Source of the DNA: Gemmatimonadaceae bacterium
GTDB taxonomy: Bacteria > Gemmatimonadota > Gemmatimonadetes > Gemmatimonadales > Gemmatimonadaceae
Length of the DNA stretch: 64,000 bases
Direction: 5' to 3'
Assembly (NCBI GenBank): GCA_020851455.1
Contig: JADZCT010000029.1
Coordinates: 1-64,000 of the forward strand
Made by a program: the position numbers and the translations under genes. Under the pieces are notes generated by a model that saw only the letters and a program-made list of their open reading frames with translations, had not been told where the DNA came from and made no database searches. Positions 34,313-46,058 of the stretch are shown piece by piece (position 1 is the first letter of the stretch; each line of letters begins with the position of its first letter).

Positions 34313-34990
34313 TCAGCTTCGCTGCTGCGCGCGGCGTTCGAGCGCCGCGCGGTCAACGATGCGAATGCGCCGGCGCTCGGTTGCGACCCAGCCGAGATCC
34401 TGAAACTCCCTCATGGCGCGCGACACCGTCTCGCGGCTCGCGCCAATCAGGTGCGCAATCGTCTGGTGCGTGAGTTGCTTTTCGATGACGCCGCCGTTGT
34501 CGTCGGCCGACGAGTCCAGCAGGAGCCGCGCCATCCGCCCTGGCACGTCGAGGAGCACCAGCGACCCGATCTGCGCATCGGCCTGGCGCAGACGCCGCGA
34601 GAGGTCGGCCAGGAGCGACCACGCGACCGACGGGTTCGCCTCGACGCGCCTGCGGAAGTCGTCACGGCGCAGCACCAGAAGCGTGCTCTCTTCCATCGCG
34701 ATCACGTGCGCCGACCGCGGCTGGTCGTCTATCAACGCAAGCTCCCCGAAATGCTGGCCTATTCCGAGGAGGCCGAGGATCACCTCGCGTCCGTCCTCCG
34801 CCAGGAGCACCACCTTCACCCGGCCGTCCCGCACGATGAAGAGAGCGTCGCCCGGGTCGTCCTCGAAGAGGATCACGCTTCCCTTGGGGTAGACCTTTTC
34901 GCGAAGCAGCTCGGCGAACTTCGACAACTCCACCGAGTCCAGCCCCGTGAAGAGAGGAATCGTGGACAGGAACTCGGTCGTTGCCGGCAT
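34313..34990 (-). CDS. Crp/Fnr-family transcription regulator
   Basis: 225 aa with an N-terminal cyclic-nucleotide-binding fold (FTGLDSVELSKFAELLREKVY, PGDALFIVRDGRVKV, FGELALIDDQPRSAHVIA) and a C-terminal winged helix (LTHQTIAHLIGASRETVSRAMREFQ). The recognition helix keeps R-E-T-V-x-R, the residues CRP uses to read TGTGA. The cAMP-contact region FGELALIDDQPRSA is close to CRP, so cAMP or another nucleotide may be the ligand. There is no N-terminal FNR-type Cys cluster. A near-consensus promoter lies ~80 bp upstream. Confidence 0.9.
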   Translation of the reverse strand: MPATTEFLSTIPLFTGLDSVELSKFAELLREKVYPKGSVILFEDDPGDALFIVRDGRVKVVLLAEDGREVILGLLGIGQHFGELALIDDQPRSAHVIAMEESTLLVLRRDDFRRRVEANPSVAWSLLADLSRRLRQADAQIGSLVLLDVPGRMARLLLDSSADDNGGVIEKQLTHQTIAHLIGASRETVSRAMREFQDLGWVATERRRIRIVDRAALERRAQQRS

Positions 34991-35074
34991 GTTGCAGCAG
35001 GGGCGTGGTGGAGGGCATGACGGCGGCGTGCAGCGTAGGTCGCCAATACGTCCGCCCGATCGTGTACAGTGGCC

Positions 35075-35103
35075 AAAGTAGGGACGGCATCAACGGGTGT
35101 CAA
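35075..35103 (-). promoter_or_regulatory. sigma-70 promoter for the Crp/Fnr gene
   Basis: On the minus strand TTGACA (35103-35098), a 17-bp spacer and TACTTT (35080-35075) make a near-consensus promoter. The 5' UTR to the ATG at 34990 would be ~78 nt. Confidence 0.6.
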
Positions 35104-35195
35104 ACGCCGCGCGGTGCTCGGCCGCAGCCCCGACGTGCTCGCACTCCTTCCGGCTCGGGCAACCGTAAGCCATTGAACAGCAAGCTGTTGGCGAC

Positions 35196-35224
35196 TTGAA
35201 CGAAGGTCAGGAAACTGCTATATT
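35196..35224 (+). promoter_or_regulatory. sigma-70 promoter for the rpmE operon
   Basis: TTGAAC (35196-35201), a 17-bp spacer and TATATT (35219-35224) lie ~45 bp upstream of the rpmE ATG. Optimal spacing and a locally AT-rich -10 in a GC-rich genome make this a confident call. Confidence 0.7.
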
Positions 35225-35268
35225 ACGTAGCTCTGCACGAAACACCGTAATCGTCGAGGCATCACGCA

Positions 35269-35487
35269 ATGAAAGCCGAGATTCATCCCGTGTACGCGAC
35301 GGCGACCGTCGTTTGCGCGTGTGGCAACACGTTCCAGACGAGGTCCACGCAGGCGGAGATTCACGTGGACATCTGCGCTGCCTGCCATCCGTTCTTCACG
35401 GGCAAGCAGAAGCTCATTGACACGGCCGGCCGCGTCGAGAGGTTCCGCCAGAAGTACGGAAAGCCGCGGCAGCCGGTCGCGCCGTAA
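35269..35487 (+). CDS. rpmE: 50S ribosomal protein L31
   Basis: 72 aa, the usual L31 length. It begins MKAEIHPVY and keeps the zinc-binding Cys set (CxC in VVCACGNTF and CxxC in [15 protein letters not shown]), so it is the zinc-containing (C+) form. It has its own promoter and leads the operon rpmE-prfA-prmC-ylbF-tmk-S41 peptidase. Only 3 bp separate it from prfA. Confidence 0.95.
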   Translation: MKAEIHPVYATATVVCACGNTFQTRSTQAEIHVDICAACHPFFTGKQKLIDTAGRVERFRQKYGKPRQPVAP

Positions 35488-35490
35488 CGC

Positions 35491-36564
35491 TTGGCGCTCC
35501 GCGACCTTCTCGCCGACGCTGTGAGGCGCGCGGCGGCCGTTGAACGCGAGGTTCTCGATCCCAAGACGGTCCGCAACGCGAAGCTCATGGCATCACTGGG
35601 CCGCGAGCACCAGCGGCTCACCGAGGTCGTGGAGCGTGCCGAAGCGCTCGGGCGCATGGATGCGGACCTCGCGTCTGCCCGTGCGCTCGTTGCCTCCGGC
35701 GGGAGTGACGAAGAAACCGAGTACTATGGCGCCGAGGCCGAGCGGCTGGCGGGCGAAATCGCCCGTGCGGAAGAGGACCTCAAGCCGCTGCTCCTGCCGC
35801 GCGACCCGCTCGATGAGCGCAACTGCATCGTCGAAATCCGCGCCGGCACCGGTGGCGACGAAGCCGCCCTGTTCGCGGCCGACCTGCACCGGATGTACTC
35901 GCGCTATATCGAGCGTAAGGGCTGGAAGGTCGAGACGATCTCGATCTCCGACGGCACGCTCGGGGGCGTGAAGGAGGCGGTCTTCAAGATCGTGGGCACC
36001 GGCGCGTTCGGCGAAATGCGCTGGGAGAGCGGCGTGCACCGTGTGCAGCGCGTGCCCGAGACGGAGGCGCAGGGCCGCATCCACACCTCAGCGGCGACGG
36101 TGGCCGTGCTTCCGGAGGCGGACGAGATTGACCTCAAGATCGAGGACAAGGACCTCCGGATTGACGTGTTCCGCTCGAGCGGCCCGGGCGGCCAGAGCGT
36201 GAACACGACCGACAGCGCCGTCCGCATCACTCACATCCCGAGCGGAATCGTCGTGTCGCAGCAGGATCAGAAGAGCCAGCTCCAGAACAAGATCAAGGCG
36301 ATGGAGGTGCTGCGCGCGCGCCTCCTCGACGCGAAGCTCGCCGAGCAGGAAGCCGAGCGCTCGCGTATGCGCCGTTCCCAGGTGAGCACCGGCGACCGCT
36401 CTGCGAAGATCCGCACGTACAACTTCCCGCAGAGCCGCGTCACCGACCACCGCATCAACTTCACGACGCACAACCTCGCGGGCGTGATGAACGGCGACAT
36501 CGCTCCGCTCATCGAGGCGCTTAAGCTGGCCGACGTCGAGGAGAAGCTCCGTGCCGGCAACTGA
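35491..36564 (+). CDS. prfA: peptide chain release factor 1
   Basis: 357 aa, normal for RF1. It contains the codon-reading PxT motif as PET in [14 protein letters not shown], and the catalytic GGQ in [21 protein letters not shown]1 reads UAA and UAG. The TTG start lies 3 bp after rpmE; no strong SD is visible, fitting re-initiation. It overlaps prmC, which encodes the methyltransferase that modifies its GGQ glutamine, by 14 bp. Confidence 0.95.
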   Translation: MALRDLLADAVRRAAAVEREVLDPKTVRNAKLMASLGREHQRLTEVVERAEALGRMDADLASARALVASGGSDEETEYYGAEAERLAGEIARAEEDLKPLLLPRDPLDERNCIVEIRAGTGGDEAALFAADLHRMYSRYIERKGWKVETISISDGTLGGVKEAVFKIVGTGAFGEMRWESGVHRVQRVPETEAQGRIHTSAATVAVLPEADEIDLKIEDKDLRIDVFRSSGPGGQSVNTTDSAVRITHIPSGIVVSQQDQKSQLQNKIKAMEVLRARLLDAKLAEQEAERSRMRRSQVSTGDRSAKIRTYNFPQSRVTDHRINFTTHNLAGVMNGDIAPLIEALKLADVEEKLRAGN

Positions 36565-37426
36565 CGACGCAACCGTCGTTGGCGCCCTGCTCGACGAGCT
36601 TGCCGCCGCGATAGCCGGCCCGGGGGTCCCGCCGGATCGCGCCATCGCGCGCGACCTGGTTGCGTCGGTGCTCGACCGCCCGCGGTTCTGGCCGACGGCG
36701 AACAGCGCTATGCCGGTTCCTCCTGGCGCCGCCGGCGCGATGCGCGCCGCTGCCGCGATGCTTGCAGCCGGAGCGCCATTCGCGTACGCAGTGGGGCAGG
36801 CGGCGTTCCGTCACCTTACGCTGCGGGTGGATCGGCGCGTGCTCATCCCACGCCCGGAGACCGAGGTGCTCGTGGACCTTGCGCTCGGGACGACCGGCGG
36901 CCGCGGAACCATCGCCGATGTGGGCACTGGCTCCGGGGCGATCGCACTGGCGCTTGCCGCCGAGGGAGCGTTCGACGGCATCGTCGCGACGGACGTGTCC
37001 GAAGACGCGCTGGCGGTGGCGCGCGCCAACCTCGAAGCGATCGCCGGGGATCGCCGCGGGCTTGTGACGTTCCGCTGCGGCGACCTGCTGGCGCCGCTTG
37101 CTGCCGGACGCTACCGGGCCCTCGTGTCCAATCCACCCTACATCGCCGAGCGCGAGCGCGACGACCTTCCTGCCAGCGTGAGGGACTGGGAGCCGGCGAT
37201 GGCGCTCTTCAGCGGCGCTGACGGCATGGACGCAACGCGCCGCCTCATCCTTGAAGCTGCCGGCGTGCTCGAACCCGGCGGAGTGCTGATCCTGGAACTG
37301 GACAGCAGGCGCGCGGCCGCGGCCCGCGCGCTTGCCGAAAACCACGGCGGCTGGACGGATGTCGAAGTCAGGGCGGACCTGACCGGCCGCGACCGATTCC
37401 TAATCGCCCGCCGCACAACCACGTGA
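36551..37426 (+). CDS. prmC: release factor glutamine N5-methyltransferase
   Basis: 291 aa with an N-terminal helical domain and a Rossmann SAM-dependent methyltransferase core: [44 protein letters not shown], and the N-acting NPPYIAE. It methylates the GGQ glutamine of release factors, in keeping with its overlap with prfA. The GTG start lies inside the prfA 3' end. Confidence 0.93.
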   Translation: MPATDDATVVGALLDELAAAIAGPGVPPDRAIARDLVASVLDRPRFWPTANSAMPVPPGAAGAMRAAAAMLAAGAPFAYAVGQAAFRHLTLRVDRRVLIPRPETEVLVDLALGTTGGRGTIADVGTGSGAIALALAAEGAFDGIVATDVSEDALAVARANLEAIAGDRRGLVTFRCGDLLAPLAAGRYRALVSNPPYIAERERDDLPASVRDWEPAMALFSGADGMDATRRLILEAAGVLEPGGVLILELDSRRAAAARALAENHGGWTDVEVRADLTGRDRFLIARRTTT

Positions 37427-37436
37427 CCACAGGTGT

Positions 37437-37796
37437 ATGACCATGCTGAATGAGCGAGCGGCGGAACTCGGCCGGCTGATCGGGCAGACGGGGGAGTACC
37501 AGGCGGTCAAGCGCGCAAGCGATGCGCTGAACCAGGACAAGGAGGCCGTGGCGCTCCTCGAGAAGATGGAGAACCTGCGGCGCGAAGCGCAGCAGGTGAT
37601 CGCGAGCGGCGGGCAGCCGTCGGCGGAGATGGAAGAGGAGCTCGACGCGCTGCTTTCGACGGTGCAGATGAATCCGGCATACCAGCGCGTGATCGTGGCA
37701 AACGAGAACTTCGACAAGGTGATGATGAGCGTGAACGAGTCCATCATGGACGGCATCAAGAAAGGCGCGACTAGCTCGATAATCACTCTGGGCTGA
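37437..37796 (+). CDS. YlbF/YmcA-family protein
   Basis: 119 aa, mostly helical, with the YlbF/YmcA pattern (AAELGRLIGQTGEYQAVKRA, MNPAYQRVIVANENFDKVMMSVNESI). In Bacillus YlbF, YmcA and YaaT form a complex affecting RNase Y and development. Single homologues in other phyla are less well understood. Its position between prmC and tmk suggests a housekeeping role. Starts are ATG 37437 or ATG 37443. Confidence 0.82.
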   Translation: MTMLNERAAELGRLIGQTGEYQAVKRASDALNQDKEAVALLEKMENLRREAQQVIASGGQPSAEMEEELDALLSTVQMNPAYQRVIVANENFDKVMMSVNESIMDGIKKGATSSIITLG

Positions 37797-37809
37797 GGAT
37801 CCATCGCGC

Positions 37810-38478
37810 GTGACCGGCCGGCTGCTTGTGTTCGAGGGAGTGGAAGGGGCTGGGAAGTCCACTCAGGTTGCTGCCCTGGCTGCGCGCATTGCCGGGGCAG
37901 GCCTGGCGTGCCGCACGTGGCGCGAGCCCGGTGGCACGCCCGCTGGCGACGCCATCCGCGCCATGCTCCTCGACCCCGCGGTGGCGATGGACGCGCGCAC
38001 GGAGGCGCTCCTCTTCATGGCTTCGCGCGCGGAGCTGCTGGCGCGCGAAGTGCGACCGGCGCTCGCGGTCGGGGATGTGGTGATCCTCGACCGTTTCTTC
38101 CTCTCCACCTACGCGTACCAGGCGGCGGGGAGAGGCTTGCCGCAGGACGAGGTCGCGGCTGCCAACCGCGTGGCGACGGGCGGGCTCGTGCCGGATCTGA
38201 CGCTGTTGGTCGCGGTGCCATCGCCCGTCGGGCTTGCCAGGGTGCGCGCGCGCGGAGCATCCGACAGGATCGAGCGCTCCGGCGACGACTTCCATGAGAG
38301 GGTAGAGGCGGCATTCGCGACGTTCGCGTCGGCCACATGGCAGCGCGCGCATCCCGAGGCAGGTCCCATCGAGGTCGTTGACGGCGGCGGAGCGGCGCAT
38401 GACGTCGAGTCGCGCGTCAACGCGGCCGTCGCGCGGCGGCTCCCCGACCTTGCGGCGTGGCTCGGGGAGGTCGCATGA
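37810..38478 (+). CDS. tmk: thymidylate kinase
   Basis: 222 aa with P-loop FEGVEGAGKST, the Arg-containing WREPGGTPAGDAIR, the DRF box in VVILDRFFLSTYAYQ, and the LID-like segment. It phosphorylates dTMP to dTDP. It starts at GTG 37810 just after the YlbF gene and its stop overlaps the S41 peptidase start (ATGA). Confidence 0.93.
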   Translation: MTGRLLVFEGVEGAGKSTQVAALAARIAGAGLACRTWREPGGTPAGDAIRAMLLDPAVAMDARTEALLFMASRAELLAREVRPALAVGDVVILDRFFLSTYAYQAAGRGLPQDEVAAANRVATGGLVPDLTLLVAVPSPVGLARVRARGASDRIERSGDDFHERVEAAFATFASATWQRAHPEAGPIEVVDGGGAAHDVESRVNAAVARRLPDLAAWLGEVA

Positions 38479-40064
38479 GGGCGTGGCGGCCGCTGGTTGC
38501 CGGGATCGCCATTGGCGCCGGGCTCGGCACCGGGGCGCTCTTCATCTGGCGTGGCGCGCGGCCTGGCAACGCCCGCCAGGCGCCGGGGAGCGCGCAGGGC
38601 GAGCGGCTGCTCGACGGAGTGATGGACCGCATCAGACGGTCGTGGGTGGACACGATAGACGGGGACGAACTCTACCGGCGCGCGGCGCTTGGCCTCGTGG
38701 ACGCATTGGGCGACCCGAACTCGCAGTATCTGTCGCCCGAAGCCCTGGCGCGGCTGCGCGAGGCTGCGTCGGGGATGTACTCGGGTGTGGGAATCTCGCT
38801 CGACCTGCGCGGGGGCTGGCCTGTCGTCACGCACGTTCGCGTGGGCACTCCGGCTGAGCGCGCGGGAGTGTCCATCGGAGACCGCCTGGTGGAGCTGAAC
38901 GGCCAGTCAACGCGCAACTGGACGCCGGGCGAGACGAGGAAGGCAATCCAGGGAGCGCCCAGCAAGCGGTTTTCCGTGGTCGTCGAGCACGGCAACCCTC
39001 CCGTGCGCGTCCCGCTTACGATCGAGCGTGAGGGCATACACGTCAGCGCGGTGACACGGGCCGGGCTCCTGCGCCGTGGCGTCGGCTATTTCATGATTTC
39101 CGCGTTCAGCGACTCGACGAGCCGCGACGTCGCGCGCACCGTTGATTCGCTCGTCACCGCCGGCGCAAGGAGCCTCGTGATAGACCTGCGCGGCAATCCG
39201 GGCGGGTTGCTTTCGCAGGGCGCTGACGTCGCCGACATCTTCCTCGACAAAGGCACGCGAATCGCCTCTACGCGCGGTCGCACGCCCGCGAGCGATGTCA
39301 CGTACACCGACGGATCGTCGCAGCGCTGGCCGGACCTCCCCATCGTCGTGCTCGTCAACGGCAACACGGCGAGCGCGGCGGAGGTCGTGGCTGGCGCGCT
39401 CCAGGACGAGGATCGCGCGGTCGTCATGGGGCGCCAGACGTACGGGAAGGGAAGCGCCCAGATCGTGCTCCAGCTCAATGACGGCGGCGGGCTGAAGCTG
39501 ACGTCCGCGCGGTGGTACACTCCGCTGGGGCGAAGCATCGAGCGTTTTCGCACGGATACCGTTGCGGATTCGTCGCGACTGGTGTTCAGGACTCCGCGCG
39601 GGCGCAGCGTGACTGGCGGCGGCGGCATCCGTCCGGACATCCCGGCCGGCGACAGCGTGCTCTCACCCGCTGAACGCGCATGGGTGCGCGCCGTTGGCAC
39701 GCGGGTCGGTGACTTCAGGCAGGCGCTGACAGCATACGCGGGGCAGGTCGTCGCCGGCCAGCGGATCCGTGATCCGTTCTTCGTGGTGGACCAGCAGATG
39801 CGTGACGGGTTGTACTCGCTGATGCGTACGCGCGGCATTGCGGTGCCGCGGGCGACCTACGACGATGCGCGCGAGTCAGTTGACCGGATTCTGGGGCAGG
39901 AGGTTGCGCGGGTTGGCTTCGGGATCCCCGGCGCGCAACAGCGCGCGGTGCACACCGATCCGGTGGTCGCCCAGGCCGCGGCATTGCTCGACGGCGTGGA
40001 CACGGCGGAGGCGCTTTTCAGGCGGTTGGCCGCGAGGCGCTCCGTCGCAAACTCCGAATACTGA
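38475..40064 (+). CDS. S41-family C-terminal processing peptidase with PDZ domain
   Basis: 529 aa from ATG 38475 (overlaps the tmk stop; the earlier track start has no support). It has an N-terminal membrane anchor/signal (LVAGIAIGAGLGTGALFIW), a PDZ domain (about 100-190: GVGISLDLRGGWPVVTHV...GDRLVELNGQ) and an S41 domain with the Ser in NGNTASAAEVVAGAL and the Lys in RQTYGKGSAQ, the CtpA/Prc dyad. Such enzymes trim periplasmic proteins. The C-terminal ~130 residues after GGGIRPDIPAGD are an extra helical region seen in some family members. Confidence 0.9.
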   Translation: MRAWRPLVAGIAIGAGLGTGALFIWRGARPGNARQAPGSAQGERLLDGVMDRIRRSWVDTIDGDELYRRAALGLVDALGDPNSQYLSPEALARLREAASGMYSGVGISLDLRGGWPVVTHVRVGTPAERAGVSIGDRLVELNGQSTRNWTPGETRKAIQGAPSKRFSVVVEHGNPPVRVPLTIEREGIHVSAVTRAGLLRRGVGYFMISAFSDSTSRDVARTVDSLVTAGARSLVIDLRGNPGGLLSQGADVADIFLDKGTRIASTRGRTPASDVTYTDGSSQRWPDLPIVVLVNGNTASAAEVVAGALQDEDRAVVMGRQTYGKGSAQIVLQLNDGGGLKLTSARWYTPLGRSIERFRTDTVADSSRLVFRTPRGRSVTGGGGIRPDIPAGDSVLSPAERAWVRAVGTRVGDFRQALTAYAGQVVAGQRIRDPFFVVDQQMRDGLYSLMRTRGIAVPRATYDDARESVDRILGQEVARVGFGIPGAQQRAVHTDPVVAQAAALLDGVDTAEALFRRLAARRSVANSEY

Positions 40065-40077
40065 AGCCCGGTGTGGG

Positions 40078-40773
40078 CTAGGGGCGGCGGCCGCCCAGCA
40101 GCGGTGAGGCGTCCACAACTCGCACGTTGGGCGGAAGCGTGAACTTGAGCGCACCGGGCGGGAGCACCGCGTCCGGACGGACGTCGCCGAAGCGGATGCG
40201 CCGTATGGCCCCGCTTGGCTCCACGGCCTCGAGCTGACGCACCAGCGCGGTTGTCGTGTCGAGCCAGATGGTGGCGCGGGTGAACGGGGCGTCGGCGAGC
40301 TTGGGTATGAGGCGGTAGACTCCGACCCCTCGGCCGCCCATCTGCTCGATGCCGCCGGCGGCGATCGAGTAACTCGCGCGCGGGGCCGTGAGGAGTTGGG
40401 TGATGAGGTCGAGCCGCGTGCCTTCGGCAATCGGCAGCTTGAGTACCTGGCCGGGCGCGCTGCTCGGCAGGTAGATCCAGAGCGCCGTCCCGTCGGCCAC
40501 GATCGCGTCGCCGGCCGGCTCGACGAAGCGGAATGCAAACCGCCCGGCGCCCTGCTGGGCGAACTCGCCCCGCGACGTCTTCACGGATCCGCCGCCGGCA
40601 GGCGTCAGGGTCTGCTCGAATGCTGCTGCAATCGGGCGGCCTGCGGCCACCTCCCTCGCCGCACGGTCAACCAGCGAATCCGGCGCCGCTGCCGCCTGCG
40701 CCGCGGCGCGTGATGCCAGCGCCGCCGTGGCGAGCAGGGCGGCCCCGGCCAGCCCGCGCATGCTGCCGCGCAT
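40078..40773 (-). CDS. lolA: outer-membrane lipoprotein carrier LolA-like
   Basis: 231 aa with signal peptide (RGLAGAALLATAALASRAAAQ) and the LolA fold blocks AAFEQTLTPAGGG, SRGEFAQQGAGRFAFRFVEP, IVADGTALWIYLP and YRLIPKLADAPFTRATIWLD. LolA shuttles lipoproteins across the periplasm. It is 2 bp downstream of the DAHP synthase gene, so they are co-transcribed although unrelated in function. It converges on the S41 gene. Confidence 0.85.
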   Translation of the reverse strand: MRGSMRGLAGAALLATAALASRAAAQAAAAPDSLVDRAAREVAAGRPIAAAFEQTLTPAGGGSVKTSRGEFAQQGAGRFAFRFVEPAGDAIVADGTALWIYLPSSAPGQVLKLPIAEGTRLDLITQLLTAPRASYSIAAGGIEQMGGRGVGVYRLIPKLADAPFTRATIWLDTTTALVRQLEAVEPSGAIRRIRFGDVRPDAVLPPGALKFTLPPNVRVVDASPLLGGRRP

Positions 40774-40775
40774 CG

Positions 40776-41819
40776 TCAGGCCACCGCGGCCACGTTCACG
40801 CCGGTGATCTGGCGGTCCACAGCCTCCGCCACGCGACGGAGCTGCCTCATCAGTTCGGCAAACTGATCGAGCGTGAGCGACTGCGCGCCATCGCTCAGGG
40901 CCTTCTCGGGATGAGGGTGCACCTCGACGATCAGCCCATCGGCGCCTGCCGCCACTGCCGCTCGCGCCATCGGGGTCACCTTGTCGCGGCGTCCCGTGCC
41001 GTGGCTGGGGTCGGCGACGATCGGGAGGTGCGAGAGTGAGTGCGCGACCGGGATGGCCGTAAGATCGAAGAGGTTGCGGGAGGTGTTGTCGAAGGTACGA
41101 AGCCCACGCTCGCAGAGGATCACGTCCTGGTTGCCTTCACTCAGGATGTACTCCGCCGAGAGCAGAAGATCCTCGATGGTGGCAGCCATCCCGCGCTTGA
41201 GCAGAACCGGCTTGCCAATGCGGCCGACGGTCTTCAGGAGCGAGTAGTTCTGCATGTTCCGCGCGCCGACCTGGATGCAGTCGGCCACCTCGGCGACCAG
41301 GTGCGCCCCCTCATCGTCCATCGCTTCTGTAACCACCGCCAGGCCCGTCTCGCGCTTCGCGGCCGCGAGGAAGTCGAGCCCCTTCTTGCCGAGTCCCTGA
41401 AAGGAGTACGGTGAGCTGCGCGGCTTGAATGCGCCGCCCCGGAGCGCCACGGCGCCTGCCCCCTTCACGGCGCGCGCGGCCTCGATGATCTGTTCCTCCG
41501 ATTCCACCGAGCAGGGTCCGGCGATGACCGGCACTTCTTCGCCGCCGAAGCTCACGCCGGGCGCGATGGTGACGATCGTTGCGTCGGGCTTCCATTCGCG
41601 CGAAACCTGCTTGTACGGATGCGAGACGTGGATGACCTCAGCAACGCCGGGAAGCTCGACGACGAGCGAATCGTCCACCCGCCTGTCGTTCCCCACCAGG
41701 CCGACCGTGGTGCGCTGCGCGCCTGGCATCGGCAGCGGCGAATACCCCATCCTGCGGATCGCCTCGCATACGAGGTCAACCTGCTCCTGTGTGGCGCCAT
41801 TCGACATTACGACCAGCAT
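40776..41819 (-). CDS. aroF: 3-deoxy-7-phosphoheptulonate (DAHP) synthase, AroF/KDOPS-like type
   Basis: 347 aa from ATG 41819 ([17 protein letters not shown], the family's usual N-terminus; the track start lies 22 codons upstream). An N-terminal ferredoxin-like regulatory domain (1-70) precedes the TIM-barrel catalytic part ([66 protein letters not shown]). It condenses PEP and erythrose-4-phosphate at the entrance of the shikimate pathway. The regulatory domain suggests feedback control. It is divergent from the BNR-repeat gene with a 59-bp gap. Confidence 0.92.
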   Translation of the reverse strand: MLVVMSNGATQEQVDLVCEAIRRMGYSPLPMPGAQRTTVGLVGNDRRVDDSLVVELPGVAEVIHVSHPYKQVSREWKPDATIVTIAPGVSFGGEEVPVIAGPCSVESEEQIIEAARAVKGAGAVALRGGAFKPRSSPYSFQGLGKKGLDFLAAAKRETGLAVVTEAMDDEGAHLVAEVADCIQVGARNMQNYSLLKTVGRIGKPVLLKRGMAATIEDLLLSAEYILSEGNQDVILCERGLRTFDNTSRNLFDLTAIPVAHSLSHLPIVADPSHGTGRRDKVTPMARAAVAAGADGLIVEVHPHPEKALSDGAQSLTLDQFAELMRQLRRVAEAVDRQITGVNVAAVA

Positions 41820-41878
41820 CCGGACCAACCCCCCGAGTTGAACATTGAAATATACTTGAGTCACGGAGGATCCCCCTG

Positions 41879-44959
<3,081 letters not shown>

Positions 44960-44966
44960 CGGCCGC

Positions 44967-46058
44967 CTACCGGCCGCGGAAGAGAACCTTCCGCATCTCG
45001 GTGACGCCGTCTCCGGAGAACCGGATCAGGTAGACCCCGGGTGGCACGTACCGTCCGCGGTCGTCCGTGCCGTCCCACGCCAAGCGCGTGTCGCAGCCGG
45101 AGTCACTGCCGAATGCGGCGCGTCCGTACCGTCCGGGCGGTAATGTGCCGCCAAGGCCGGAGCCGGGGAGCAGTCGCTTGACGTGGTTGCCACGGATGTC
45201 GAGCACGTCGAGCGACACTGCCGATTGCCGCCGGAGGTCGAACCAGACACAGGTCGCCTGCAGGTTGTCCGTCGGAAACGGGGTCGGGAAGCTCTGGTAC
45301 AGGATGGTCGCGACCGGCGCGTTGGGCGAGGTGATCACGAAACTGGACGCGTTGACGGCCCGAACGCTGTCTCCGGTTCCGGCCACGGCCGACACTGCCC
45401 ACCGATAGGGCGTGTTGCTTTCGAGATCCGCGGCGGGAACGAACGTGGTGTCAGAGAGCGTGGCCGCGACGACCGGGAAGCCGTCCGCGGACCGCGAGAT
45501 CACGATCGTGTATCGCCATGGCGCAACTGGCGGGTGCACAGCGACCGATGACCACAGGAAGGCGGGCCGGGTCGTGGCGACGGTGGTGCCGTTCAGGTTA
45601 TTGGGGTAGGTCAGCGAAAGCCACGACATCGTACGGCGTGGCCCCTCGGCATTCGACACGAACAGCGCGCCCTTGGCCGAGCGAGCCTGCACTCGCCACC
45701 AGATGGAGACGCCTTGCGGGAGGAGCCGCGGAATCACGATCGTTGCCGAGGTGCCGGTCACGACCGTGTCCGCGAACAGTGGCGGGGAGAAGTCGGCTGA
45801 AAGCGCAACCTGGAGCCTGAGCTGCATGGGCAGTTCGTCAGGCGCGAACCCGCTCGCGGCCACGGTGAACAGCGGCGTACCGTCGTGGACAGGGTCGCCA
45901 GCCGGGCCGGTCACCGACACCGTCTGCTGGGCAGCTGCAACGGCCGCGGCGCCGAACACGAGGACGGCCGCCGGGAGGACGGGCTTCATCCAGCTCCGCC
46001 GGTTCCGGACGCCCGCCCACGACCGCGGATGCCCGGCTGCCGCGCCGCCCTTGCTCAT
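44967..46058 (-). CDS. secreted protein with FlgD-like C-terminal Ig domain
   Basis: 363 aa if started at ATG 46058 (TGATG overlap with the smc stop). ATG 45989 would give a cleaner signal peptide (MKPVLPAAVLVFGAAAVAAAQ). Two fibronectin-III-like beta domains (about 45-245) are followed by a FlgD-type Ig-like end (VSLDVLDIRGNHVKRLL, TRLAWDGTDDRGRYVPPGVYLIRF). Such ends resemble the tails of secreted proteins in several phyla, but I see no T9SS components. The function is unknown; it is probably surface-exposed. Confidence 0.7.
   Translation of the reverse strand: MSKGGAAAGHPRSWAGVRNRRSWMKPVLPAAVLVFGAAAVAAAQQTVSVTGPAGDPVHDGTPLFTVAASGFAPDELPMQLRLQVALSADFSPPLFADTVVTGTSATIVIPRLLPQGVSIWWRVQARSAKGALFVSNAEGPRRTMSWLSLTYPNNLNGTTVATTRPAFLWSSVAVHPPVAPWRYTIVISRSADGFPVVAATLSDTTFVPAADLESNTPYRWAVSAVAGTGDSVRAVNASSFVITSPNAPVATILYQSFPTPFPTDNLQATCVWFDLRRQSAVSLDVLDIRGNHVKRLLPGSGLGGTLPPGRYGRAAFGSDSGCDTRLAWDGTDDRGRYVPPGVYLIRFSGDGVTEMRKVLFRGR

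Noticed and set aside
41820-41878. Divergent promoters with TATACT/TATATT boxes
   Set aside because: -10-like hexamers exist on both strands, but no -35 with acceptable spacing was found.
44967-46058. Type IX secretion sorting tail
   Set aside because: The C-terminus resembles FlgD-like/T9SS tails, but no T9SS gene is seen and the plain FlgD Ig reading suffices.
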